64,000 bases of DNA from AC-32 sp038236705 (GTDB lineage: Bacteria; Actinomycetota; Thermoleophilia; Gaiellales; Gaiellaceae). The notes under the pieces are model-generated. The model did no database searches. It was not told the origin of the DNA and worked only from the letters and a program-made list of their open reading frames with translations. Below are positions 34,268 through 41,245 of this stretch, piece by piece; the stretch's first letter is position 1; every line of letters starts with the position of its first letter. Location of the stretch: assembly GCA_038236705.1 (NCBI GenBank), contig JBBRZN010000001.1, positions 62,001-126,000 on the forward strand. The letters are read 5' to 3'. The translations under genes were made by a program, and so were the position numbers.

Positions 34268-35254
34268 TCAGGCGCCATTGCGGCCGACCGTCCGTCGGAT
34301 TGCTTCGAGCACGTCGGCCTGGTGCGGCACGACGAACTCCTCCATTACGGGCGCGAAGGGCAGCGGCGCGAACTTCGCCCCCACGCGCTCGACCGGCGCG
34401 TCGAGCCAGTCGAACGCCTGCTCCTGCACGACCGCCGCGATCTCGGCGCCGAAGCCCATGCGGGTGACGGCCTCGTGCGCGACCACGACCCGATTGGTCG
34501 TCTTCACCGACGCGACGAGCCCGTCCAGGTCGAGCGGCTGCAGCGTGCGCGGATCGAAGACCTCGACGGAGATACCCTCCTGCTCCGCCTCCTTGGCGGC
34601 CGCGAGCGCCTCGTGTACGAGCCGGCCGGTCGCAACGACGGTCACGTCCTCACCCTCACGGTGCACGCGCCCCTGCCCGAGCGGGATCGGCTCGAGCTCG
34701 TCGGGCACCTCTTCCTTGAGCCCGTAGAGCGTGCGGTGCTCGAAGAAGATGACCGGATTGTCGTCGTAGATCGCCGACCAGAGGAGGCCGCGCACGTCGG
34801 CCGGCGTCGAGGCGAAGACGACCTTCAGGCCGGGGACGTGCACGAACCACGCCTCGACCTGCTGCGCGTGCTGCGCGCCCGGAGACCACCCCGCTCCGCC
34901 CTGCGTTCGGATCGTCAGCGGCACCTTCAGCTGCCCGCCGGACATGTAGCGATGCTTCGCCGCCTGGTTGACGATCTGCTCCATCGAGACCGTCAGGAAG
35001 TCCTCGTACATGACCTCGACGATCGGGCGCATGCCCTGCATCGCAGCGCCGATCCCGGCCCCGACGATCGCAATCTCCGAGATCGGCGTGTTGCGCACGC
35101 GGTCGGCGCCGAACTCGTCGAGCATCCCCTGCGTGACGCCCATCGAGCCGCCCATCTCGGCGATGTCCTCGCCCATGATGAAGACGTCGTCGTCCTTGCG
35201 CATCGCCTGCGCGAGCGCGTCACGGACGGCCTCGCGGTAGGACAGCTCAGGCAT
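34268..35254 (-). CDS. 2-oxoacid dehydrogenase E1 component, beta subunit
   Basis: A 328-residue transketolase-like protein: 'SYREAVRDALAQAMRKDDDV', 'MGEDIAEMGG', 'RVRNTPISEIAIVGAGIGAA', 'TIRTQGGAGWSPGAQHAQ' and the C-terminal 'EVFDPRTLQPLD'. It pairs with the alpha subunit to bind thiamine diphosphate. The set is closest in layout to acetoin/pyruvate dehydrogenase complexes; the true substrate (pyruvate, acetoin or branched-chain acid) is not resolved. 146 nt after the alpha gene, 80 nt before E2. Confidence 0.92.
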   Translation of the reverse strand: MPELSYREAVRDALAQAMRKDDDVFIMGEDIAEMGGSMGVTQGMLDEFGADRVRNTPISEIAIVGAGIGAAMQGMRPIVEVMYEDFLTVSMEQIVNQAAKHRYMSGGQLKVPLTIRTQGGAGWSPGAQHAQQVEAWFVHVPGLKVVFASTPADVRGLLWSAIYDDNPVIFFEHRTLYGLKEEVPDELEPIPLGQGRVHREGEDVTVVATGRLVHEALAAAKEAEQEGISVEVFDPRTLQPLDLDGLVASVKTTNRVVVAHEAVTRMGFGAEIAAVVQEQAFDWLDAPVERVGAKFAPLPFAPVMEEFVVPHQADVLEAIRRTVGRNGA

Positions 35255-35400
35255 CCTGACGCTCCTGAGGCGACGCTGGCGGTGCGGCGCCGGAGGGGAC
35301 AGTGCGTGAGCACGGCCCCGGAGAGCGACGTGCCGTCAGCGTCGGCAGGCCGGCGCGGAGGCCGGCTCCGCCGGCCGTGAGCGGCGGCCGGTCAGGGGCG

Positions 35401-36378
35401 TCAGGCATAGATGTTCTTGAGGGCGTCCTCAGGCTTGGGATCCGTGCCCGCTTTCGCGAAGTCGACCGCCGCGTCGACGAGCTCCTGCACCTCGCGGTCG
35501 TCCGCCTCGAAGTCCTCGTCGGAGACGCCGAGCTTCTCGCGCAGGAGGGTGACGGGGTCGCGTGTCTCCTGGAGCTCGCGGAGCTCCTCCTTGTCGCGAT
35601 AGATCTGCGGATCGCCGATGTAGTGGCCGACCAGGCGCTCGGTCTCGAGGTGCAGGAAGACGGGGCCCTTGCCGTCGCGGGCGTGCTTGATGGCGCGCGA
35701 GGCGACGCGGTGCACCTCCTCCACGTCCTGTCCGTCGGCCTTCATCGTCTTCATCCCGAACGCCTCGGCGCGCTTGCTGAGGTCACGGATGGGCGAGTGC
35801 TGCGACTCCGGTGTGGATTCCGCCCAATGGTTGTCCTCCAGCACGAAGACGGCGGGCACCTGCCAGAGCTGCGCGAGGTTGAGCGACTCGTGGAACGTGC
35901 CGATGTTGGTCGCCCCGTCGCCGAAGAAGGCGATCGCCACACGCGGCTCGTTGCGCAGCTTGAACGAGAGAGCGGCGCCGGTGATCGCCGGCAGGCCACC
36001 CCCGACGACGGCGTTCGCGCCCAGGTTCCCGCGCTCGACGTCGTAGAGGTGCATCGAGCCGCCGTAGCCGTGCGAGCAGCCTTCGAGCTTCCCGTAGAGC
36101 TCGGCCATGACCGGGTTCGGGTGCGTCCCGCGCGCGAGCGTGTGCCCGTGCGCGCGATGGGTCGAGGCGAAGACGTCGCCGTCGTCCATGGCCTGGCAGA
36201 CGCCGACCGCGACCGCCTCCTGACCGATGGCCACGTGGAGGAAACCGGGCAGCTCGCCTGCGCGGAAACGCTCTTCGACCTTCTCCTCGAACCGCCTGAT
36301 CAAGAGCATCTCGCGCAGGAACTCGCGCAGCCGCTCCTCCGACAGGCTCCCTCGTGCTTTCCGCTCGACCTTCGCCAT
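35401..36378 (-). CDS. 2-oxoacid dehydrogenase E1 component, alpha subunit
   Basis: A 325-residue protein: 'MLLIRRFEEKVEERFRAGE', 'HVAIGQEAVAVGV', 'HRAHGHTLARG', 'GYGGSMHLYD' and the thiamine diphosphate motif 'GDGATNIGTFHESLN' ending in 'EDNHWAESTP'. The features resemble the AcoA/PdhA group. First gene of the E1 alpha-E1 beta-E2-VOC-GNAT run. The gap between alpha and beta (35255-35400) holds GC-rich inverted repeats but no gene. Confidence 0.92.
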   Translation of the reverse strand: MAKVERKARGSLSEERLREFLREMLLIRRFEEKVEERFRAGELPGFLHVAIGQEAVAVGVCQAMDDGDVFASTHRAHGHTLARGTHPNPVMAELYGKLEGCSHGYGGSMHLYDVERGNLGANAVVGGGLPAITGAALSFKLRNEPRVAIAFFGDGATNIGTFHESLNLAQLWQVPAVFVLEDNHWAESTPESQHSPIRDLSKRAEAFGMKTMKADGQDVEEVHRVASRAIKHARDGKGPVFLHLETERLVGHYIGDPQIYRDKEELRELQETRDPVTLLREKLGVSDEDFEADDREVQELVDAAVDFAKAGTDPKPEDALKNIYA

Positions 36379-36463
36379 GGGACTGAGTGTAGTAACGACC
36401 CCACCACCCGTGCCTCGACCCCTCCGAGGCGCTGCAAAGCGGCGCCTCGCTGCGTCCTCAGCC

Positions 36464-36490
36464 GCATCCGTATCCTGCGGATACGCATGC
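36464..36490. promoter_or_regulatory. Near-perfect inverted repeat between divergent genes
   Basis: GCAT-C-CGTATCC, a 3-nt spacer, GGATACG-C-ATGC: twelve positions per arm with one central mismatch. It lies 86 nt upstream of the E1 alpha start and 69 nt upstream of the divergent gene at 36559. Such symmetry suits a dimeric repressor operator; a short hairpin is the alternative. Confidence 0.4.
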
Positions 36491-36558
36491 TCCCTGCGTC
36501 CTTTCGAGGCTTGCTTTTCGCAGTCGGAGAGGACGATTCACGAGCGGTGTGATCGCTT

Positions 36559-37215
36559 ATGCTCAGCCGAATGGCACTCGTCGACCAGTGGCGGGCGATC
36601 GAGCGGGGCCTGCCCGAGGGCTGGGGCGAGGCGCGCCTGCGGCTGACCGTCCACGACGAAGCGGAGGGCGCTCGGGCCGCCGCGCTGCTCGGCGCGGCGA
36701 ACCCGAGCCGACGCGGGAAGGTGATCTGGACGTACGTCTCGCGGGTCGGCGGCGGGGCCGTGCCGGATCTCATGGTGCGGCTCCTTGGGCGAGTCGACCG
36801 CGAGCGAATCGAGGGCTCGCTCGAGCTCGTGAACGTCACCCAAGCCGCAGCTCGGGAGCCCGCGCGGCCCCGGCCGAGGTTCGTCGAGCAATGGGACTCG
36901 CTGCTCACGGAGCTGCCGGCGGACTGGAGCGATCTCTGGGCCGAGGTCGAGCTGACCTCGAGCGACTACCTCGAGCGAGGGGCGCTGATGCTCGCGCCCG
37001 TCAACCCGGCACGAGCCGGCACTCGGCTTGCGTACCGTTTCCGCGTCGCGCGGCGGTTCGGCTACGGCGCCTTCGAGGGGATGGCGCGCCGCTGCCTCGA
37101 GCGCCTCGACCAGGAGAGGATCACCGGCGAGCTGCGGATCCTGCACGCGCTCTCGGACACGAAACCGGTCGCGACGCAGGGCCCGGTCCGGTATGTCGGC
37201 GGGAAAGCGGTCTGA
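36559..37215 (+). CDS. Conserved hypothetical protein with two internal repeats
   Basis: A 218-residue soluble protein with two similar halves: 'WRAIERGLPEGWGEARLRL' (about 8-26) and 'WDSLLTELPADWSDLWAEV' (about 110-128), each followed by a strand-rich region with 'VNVTQ'/'LAPVNPARAGTRLAYRF'. No catalytic motif is seen and I do not recognise a named family. ATG 36559 or 36571. It lies 2 nt before the PRC-barrel gene. Confidence 0.7.
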   Translation: MLSRMALVDQWRAIERGLPEGWGEARLRLTVHDEAEGARAAALLGAANPSRRGKVIWTYVSRVGGGAVPDLMVRLLGRVDRERIEGSLELVNVTQAAAREPARPRPRFVEQWDSLLTELPADWSDLWAEVELTSSDYLERGALMLAPVNPARAGTRLAYRFRVARRFGYGAFEGMARRCLERLDQERITGELRILHALSDTKPVATQGPVRYVGGKAV

Positions 37216-37217
37216 GC

Positions 37218-37505
37218 ATGGCCGAGCCGGTTTCCTGGTTCCTGATCGAGAAGCACTGGAAGGTCGTCGGCGCCGACGGTGAGGAGATCGGCAAGGTCGA
37301 GGAAGCAGTCGGCGACTCGAGTCGCGACATCTTCAGCGGCCTGACCGTCGGCACGGGGCTGCTGCACAAGGCGCGCTTTGTGCCGGCCGAGCTGGTGACC
37401 GAGATCGTCGAGGGCGAGGTCCGGCTTTCGATCGGCAAGGACGAGTTCGAGCGGCTCGAGGAGTACGAGGAGCCGCCGCCGACGAAGCAGATCCAGGCCG
37501 ATTAG
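37218..37505 (+). CDS. PRC-barrel-like small protein
   Basis: A 95-residue protein: 'WFLIEKHWKVVGADGEEIG' then 'FSGLTVGTGLLHKARFVPAE' and 'EGEVRLSIGKDEFERLEEY', the pattern of a PRC beta-barrel domain, found in RimM and in stress-associated actinobacterial proteins. No specific role is known. Its end overlaps the convergent argR stop by 4 nt. Confidence 0.7.
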   Translation: MAEPVSWFLIEKHWKVVGADGEEIGKVEEAVGDSSRDIFSGLTVGTGLLHKARFVPAELVTEIVEGEVRLSIGKDEFERLEEYEEPPPTKQIQAD

Positions 37506-37984
37506 CCCGGGCCGATGGCGGCGCCGAGCTCACACGCGACGGCGCGGGCCTCGCGCGGCCCGCTCGTGATCACGAGGCACGTGTCGTCGCCCGCGAGGGT
37601 GCCGACGATCTTCGAGTGCTCGATCCGGTCAAGCGCGCGGGCGATCGCGGGAGCCGAGCCGAGCTCGGATTGCACGACGACGATGTTCTGAGCAGCCGTC
37701 GCGCGCACGCCGAACTGGCGCAGAACCCCGGCCAGGGTTTCTCGCGGATCTCGGCGAGGCGCGCGGCCCGGGAGCACGTACCGCGGGCGGCCAAGCGCGT
37801 CGCTGGTCTTTTCCAGCCGAAGCTCGCGGATATCGCGCGAGATCGTCGCCTGCGTGACCAGGCAACCCGCCTTGGCGAGCGCCTCCGCCAGCTCGTGCTG
37901 GCTGCCGACGCGCCGCCGCGAGACCACGCTCGCGATCAGTCGCTGCCGCTCGGGCTTTGCGAGCGGACGCGCGTCGGGCTCCAC
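37502..37984 (-). CDS. argR: Arginine repressor ArgR
   Basis: From GTG 37984, 160 residues. The N-terminal winged helix shows 'RQRLIASVVSRRRVGSQHEL' and 'GCLVTQATISRDIRELRLEK'; the C-terminal oligomerisation/arginine-binding domain shows 'NIVVVQSELGSAPAIARALD' and 'IVGTLAGDDTCLVIT'. It binds L-arginine and represses arginine biosynthesis. The other arg genes are not in this window. The frame extends upstream, but family length favours 37984. A perfect inverted repeat adjoins the start. Confidence 0.93.
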   Translation of the reverse strand: MEPDARPLAKPERQRLIASVVSRRRVGSQHELAEALAKAGCLVTQATISRDIRELRLEKTSDALGRPRYVLPGRAPRRDPRETLAGVLRQFGVRATAAQNIVVVQSELGSAPAIARALDRIEHSKIVGTLAGDDTCLVITSGPREARAVACELGAAIGPG

Positions 37985-38001
37985 GGAGCTACAGTAGCTC
38001 C
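37985..38001. promoter_or_regulatory. 8-1-8 inverted repeat adjoining argR start
   Basis: GGAGCTAC-A-GTAGCTCC ends one base before the argR GTG. It may be an operator or include the ribosome site (GGAG) of the leader; it does not match the classical ARG box, so self-regulation by ArgR is not implied. Confidence 0.35.
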
Positions 38002-38039
38002 CAGGTTTGGCCACGTCATCGTCAGGCAACCACACGGGG

Positions 38040-38168
38040 ATGCTGCGCAAGTTTCTCTGGACTGGTCTCTACGCAGGCCTCGCCGCCGGCGCGACGATGG
38101 CTGCCCGCAGGGCCGCGTCGAAGATCTGGCGCCTCGCGACGGGCGAGGCCCCGCCCATCAAGAAATGA
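38040..38168 (+). CDS. Small membrane-associated protein (42 aa)
   Basis: ATG 38040 to TGA 38168 encodes 42 residues: 'MLRKFLWTGLYAGLAAGATM' then 'AARRAASKIWRLATGEAPP'. One hydrophobic helix with basic residues. Its stop overlaps the next gene's ATG in an ATGA, supporting reality. It is the first gene of a five-gene run to the BrkB gene, divergent from argR. Confidence 0.65.
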   Translation: MLRKFLWTGLYAGLAAGATMAARRAASKIWRLATGEAPPIKK

Positions 38169-38536
38169 CCAAGGCCGATCACGTAGTCGAGCGAGGTGCT
38201 CAGCGCCTGCAGCAACTGGCCGGTAGAGCCGCTGCTCGCGGGGACGGCGTCGGCGAGTGGCTGGCCGAGGAGCTGACCAACGACGCCGCGTTCCTGCGCA
38301 AGCTGAAGCCGAGCCTGATCAAGGCCCGTGCGCGAGGGCAGGCACCGACCAACCAGGAGCCCGCCGCGCCCCCGCCGACCGCGCCATCGAGCGCGCAGCT
38401 CGGGAAGCGCCCGAAGAAGCGCAAGCGAGGCGGAAAGGGCCCGACGCCGGTCGTCGTCGTCGGCGCCGCGCTCGTGGCCGGCGTGTTGCTCGCCAAGGTG
38501 CTCGACTGGAGGGGCCATGCACACCCAAGAGACTGA
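38165..38536 (+). CDS. Hypothetical protein with C-terminal membrane segment
   Basis: A 123-residue protein. Residues 1-60 are helical ('ERGAQRLQQLAGRAAARGD', 'EWLAEELTNDAAFLRKLKPS'), then a Pro-rich stretch, a KKRKRGG basic patch and a final hydrophobic segment ('PVVVVGAALVAGVLLAKVL'). The longer frame upstream is rejected because it opposes argR. Linked by overlap to its neighbours. Confidence 0.65.
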   Translation: MTKADHVVERGAQRLQQLAGRAAARGDGVGEWLAEELTNDAAFLRKLKPSLIKARARGQAPTNQEPAAPPPTAPSSAQLGKRPKKRKRGGKGPTPVVVVGAALVAGVLLAKVLDWRGHAHPRD

Positions 38537-38924
38537 GCGGGAAGCCCAGGGCCTCGGCTCGGCCGCCAAGCAGTTCGCCGAGCGCGCGAGCACGCTCGTG
38601 CGGCTGGAGCTCGAGCTCGCCGCCCTCGAGCTCAAGCGCAAGGTCGGGTACTTGGCGAAGGGAATCGTCTTCGGCCTGGTGGCCGCGGTGCTTTTGGTCT
38701 TCGCGCTGGGCTTCGGCCTGGCCGCCGTCGCAGCCGGGATCGCGACCGCCACCTCGACCTGGGTCGCGCTCCTGATCGTCACCGGTGGGCTCGTCCTGCT
38801 CGCCGGGGTGCTCGGGACGCTCGCCATGCGGGCGCTCAGGAAGGGCACCCCGCCGGTTCCGGAGCAGGCGCTGCGCGAGGCAAAGCTGACCACGGAGGCG
38901 TTGAAGCACGATGGCCACCGCTAA
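38517..38924 (+). CDS. Phage holin family / DUF1469-type membrane protein
   Basis: A 135-residue protein with an amphipathic N-terminal helix ('LVRLELELAALELKRKVGYL') and two membrane segments ('GIVFGLVAAVLLVFALGFGL', 'VALLIVTGGLVLLAGVLG'), typical of the Phage_holin_3_6 (DUF1469) family of putative actinobacterial envelope proteins; no phage context is seen. Overlaps the preceding gene by 20 nt and the DUF3618 gene by 14 nt. Confidence 0.75.
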   Translation: MHTQETEREAQGLGSAAKQFAERASTLVRLELELAALELKRKVGYLAKGIVFGLVAAVLLVFALGFGLAAVAAGIATATSTWVALLIVTGGLVLLAGVLGTLAMRALRKGTPPVPEQALREAKLTTEALKHDGHR

Positions 38925-39186
38925 GAACCGAACCGCCGAGCAGGTCCGCCGCGACATCGAAGCCGAGCGCGAGCGACTCGGCATGGCCGCAGACGACCTG
39001 CGCGCCGGGATGGACGTCAACGCGAAGCTGCAGGACAAGCTCCCCGTCGCAGCCGCGGCCGCGCTCGGAATCGGCTTCGTCGTCTCGGGCGGGATCGGCG
39101 CGACCATGCGCCTGCTGATGCGACGCAGCCGGGAGGGCAGGACGAAGGCTCGCTTCGGCCCGTTCTCCCTTGTCGACCGCGACTAG
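38911..39186 (+). CDS. DUF3618 domain protein
   Basis: A 91-residue protein: 'RTAEQVRRDIEAERERLGMA' start, 'DLRAGMDVNAKLQDKLP', and one membrane segment, the DUF3618 pattern. It regularly accompanies holin-like and BrkB-like genes in actinobacteria. Function unknown. Overlaps both neighbours. Confidence 0.8.
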   Translation: MATAKNRTAEQVRRDIEAERERLGMAADDLRAGMDVNAKLQDKLPVAAAAALGIGFVVSGGIGATMRLLMRRSREGRTKARFGPFSLVDRD

Positions 39187-40114
39187 CTCCAGACGCGGGC
39201 AGGCGCCCGCGAGCCCGCTCCAGCTCTCGTGGCGGGAGTGGCTGGAGGTCCTCAAGCGCACGGGCAAGCAGTTCATGGCCGACGACTGCATGGGCCTGGC
39301 GCAACAGGTCGCCTTCAGCTCGCTGCTCGCGTTCCTGCCGACGGTGATCCTGCTGATCGGGCTGCTCGGGCTCTTCGGCCCCGGGGCCTTCGACTCGCTC
39401 GAGCGCTTCGTCGGCTCGGTCGCCCCCAACGGCGTGACCGACATGATCGCGCTCGCGAAGAAGGACGCTGCCGAGAACAAGGCCGGCTCGGCGATCGCCT
39501 TCGTGGTCGGCGCCTTCGGGGCGGTCTGGGCCGCAAGCGGCGCGATGGGCGCGGTCGTCAAGGCCGTCAACCGCGCCTACGACCGCATCGAGACGCGACC
39601 GTTCTGGAAGGTGCGGCTGATCGCGATCGTGCTCGTGGTCGCAACCGGCCTCGTGACGGCGGGCATGTTCCTGCTGATCGTGTTCGGCGGCACCCTCGGC
39701 GACGCGCTCGTCTCGCGCACGGGCCTCGGCGGCGGCTTCAAGCTGCTCTGGAACATCGCGCGCTGGCCGATCGCCTTCGCGGCGGTGCTGCTCTTCTTCT
39801 CGCTCGTCTACTACCTGGCGCCGAACGTCGATCACCGCAACTGGCGCTGGGTCACGCCCGGATCGCTCGTCGGGTCGGTGCTCTGGCTCGTGCTCTCGGG
39901 ATTGTTCGCGGTCTACACGAGCTTCGCGGGCTCCTACGACAAGACGTACGGCTCGATCGCGGGCGCGATCATCCTGCTGCTGTGGCTCAACTACAGCTCC
40001 TGGGCGATCCTCTTCGGCGCAGAGCTGAACGCGGAGCTCGACCGGCAGGCGGACATCCACGCGGCCGGCGGGCCCAGGGCGGGGCTCGTCAAGCCCGCCA
40101 GGCGCGGTAGCTAG
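39170..40114 (+). CDS. YihY/BrkB family membrane protein
   Basis: About 314 residues from TTG 39170, with six hydrophobic segments and family motifs 'LAQQVAFSSLLAFLPTVILL', 'FGAVWAASGAMGAVVKAVN', 'YYLAPNVDHRNWRWVTPGS' and 'ITLLLWLNYSS'-like 'AIILLLWLNYSSWAILFGAE'. Once annotated as RNase BN, the family is now seen as an inner membrane protein of uncertain transport role. It overlaps the DUF3618 stop and ends the five-gene operon; convergent with the secreted cupredoxin gene (4 nt overlap). Confidence 0.87.
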   Translation: MSTATSSRRGQAPASPLQLSWREWLEVLKRTGKQFMADDCMGLAQQVAFSSLLAFLPTVILLIGLLGLFGPGAFDSLERFVGSVAPNGVTDMIALAKKDAAENKAGSAIAFVVGAFGAVWAASGAMGAVVKAVNRAYDRIETRPFWKVRLIAIVLVVATGLVTAGMFLLIVFGGTLGDALVSRTGLGGGFKLLWNIARWPIAFAAVLLFFSLVYYLAPNVDHRNWRWVTPGSLVGSVLWLVLSGLFAVYTSFAGSYDKTYGSIAGAIILLLWLNYSSWAILFGAELNAELDRQADIHAAGGPRAGLVKPARRGS

Positions 40115-40764
40115 GTGACCTTGAAGGTCCGGCGCAGCTTCTTGCTCGCGTCGGAGCGAACCGTGTAGGTACCGGCCTTGAACGCAACCGTCCAGGTGAC
40201 GGAGCCCTTGAACTTGACGCCCGTCTTCTTGTTCACGCTTCTGCCGAGCAGGTGGAAGTTGTCCGCCCTGGTCGCGTCGCGGACGGTGAGCTTGTAGGTG
40301 CCGGCGGCGAGGGACCTGACCGTCGTCCCGGCAGCGGTCTTCAGCGAGATCACCTTGCCTGGGCCGACGCGCCCGATCAGCTTGGGCTTCGGCGTCGGCG
40401 CGCTCCCCACTGCAAACGTGCCTCTCATTGTCCCCGGATGCGCGTCGCAGAGGAAGGTGTAGGTGCCGTCCAGGAGCGTCACGCTCCAGGTGACGTTGCC
40501 GGTGCCGGCCACGTCGGTCGCCATGTCGATGCCGCCCGGCCCCTTGAGATGGAAGCTGTGCTCTGCCGAGAGGTCGCTCACGTCGATCGAGTACGTCCCT
40601 GGCGGCACGCGAGTGACCTTTACGCCGGCGGCATTCGCGATCGAGATCGAGAAGCCCGGCCCGACCTTGGCCTTCAGCACCGGGTTAGCCGCGTGGCCGG
40701 ATCCCGACAGCAGCACGGCGGCCAGCACGAGCGGAAGCAGCAGCATCGGTCGCACAGCGGTCAC
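40111..40764 (-). CDS. Secreted protein with two cupredoxin-like domains
   Basis: A 217-residue protein with a signal peptide ('MLLLPLVLAAVLLSGSGHAA'). Domain 1 (about 30-120) has a plastocyanin-like copper site: His in 'SAEHSFHLKGPG' and 'TFLCDAHPGTM' (Cys-His-Met). Domain 2 (about 127-217) has the same strand pattern ('RADNFHLLG') but lacks the Cys/His/Met ligands, so it is probably copper-free. It likely acts outside the membrane in electron transfer or copper binding. GTG 40764 or a start a few codons downstream. Confidence 0.8.
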   Translation of the reverse strand: MTAVRPMLLLPLVLAAVLLSGSGHAANPVLKAKVGPGFSISIANAAGVKVTRVPPGTYSIDVSDLSAEHSFHLKGPGGIDMATDVAGTGNVTWSVTLLDGTYTFLCDAHPGTMRGTFAVGSAPTPKPKLIGRVGPGKVISLKTAAGTTVRSLAAGTYKLTVRDATRADNFHLLGRSVNKKTGVKFKGSVTWTVAFKAGTYTVRSDASKKLRRTFKVT

Positions 40765-40831
40765 GCTACCCCATACGAGTCGAAAGGCGCATTCGGTTTT
40801 CTCAGGGCCGCCAGAGCCTTAGACTCACCTC

Positions 40832-41245
40832 GTGCTTCGCCGCAACGAGAAAGTCGAGCTGATCAAGAAGGTGCCGCTGTTCGCAGGCGGCTCCAAGAGA
40901 GAGCTGGAGCAGATCGCCCAGATCGCGGACGAGATCGACCTGCGCGAGGGCAAGGAGATGACGAAGCAGGGCTCGCGCGGCCGTGAGTTCTTCGTGCTGC
41001 TCGAGGGCGAGGCCGACGTGACGAAGGACGGCCAGAGCATCAACAAGCTCGGGGCAGGTGATTTCTTCGGCGAGATCGCGCTCGTTTCCGACTCGCCGCG
41101 CACGGCGACGGTGACGGCGACCTCGCCGGTGCGGGCGCTCGTGATCACCGACCGCTCGTTCAGGCGCCTGCTGGACGACCAGCCGGAGTTCCAGGGCAAG
41201 GTTCTGCGGGCCCTGGCCGAGCGGCTGGCGCCCGAGACTCTCTAG
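40832..41245 (+). CDS. Stand-alone cyclic-nucleotide-binding domain protein
   Basis: A 137-residue protein consisting almost wholly of a CNBD: 'LIKKVPLFAGGSKRELEQIA', 'REFFVLLEGEADVT', 'GDFFGEIALVSDSPRTATV', 'FRRLLDDQPEFQGKVLRAL'. No DNA-binding domain follows, so it is not a CRP transcription factor. Very like the CNBD of the MFS fusion at 3557-5194. GTG 40832 start. Convergent with pheT (4 nt overlap). Confidence 0.85.
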   Translation: MLRRNEKVELIKKVPLFAGGSKRELEQIAQIADEIDLREGKEMTKQGSRGREFFVLLEGEADVTKDGQSINKLGAGDFFGEIALVSDSPRTATVTATSPVRALVITDRSFRRLLDDQPEFQGKVLRALAERLAPETL

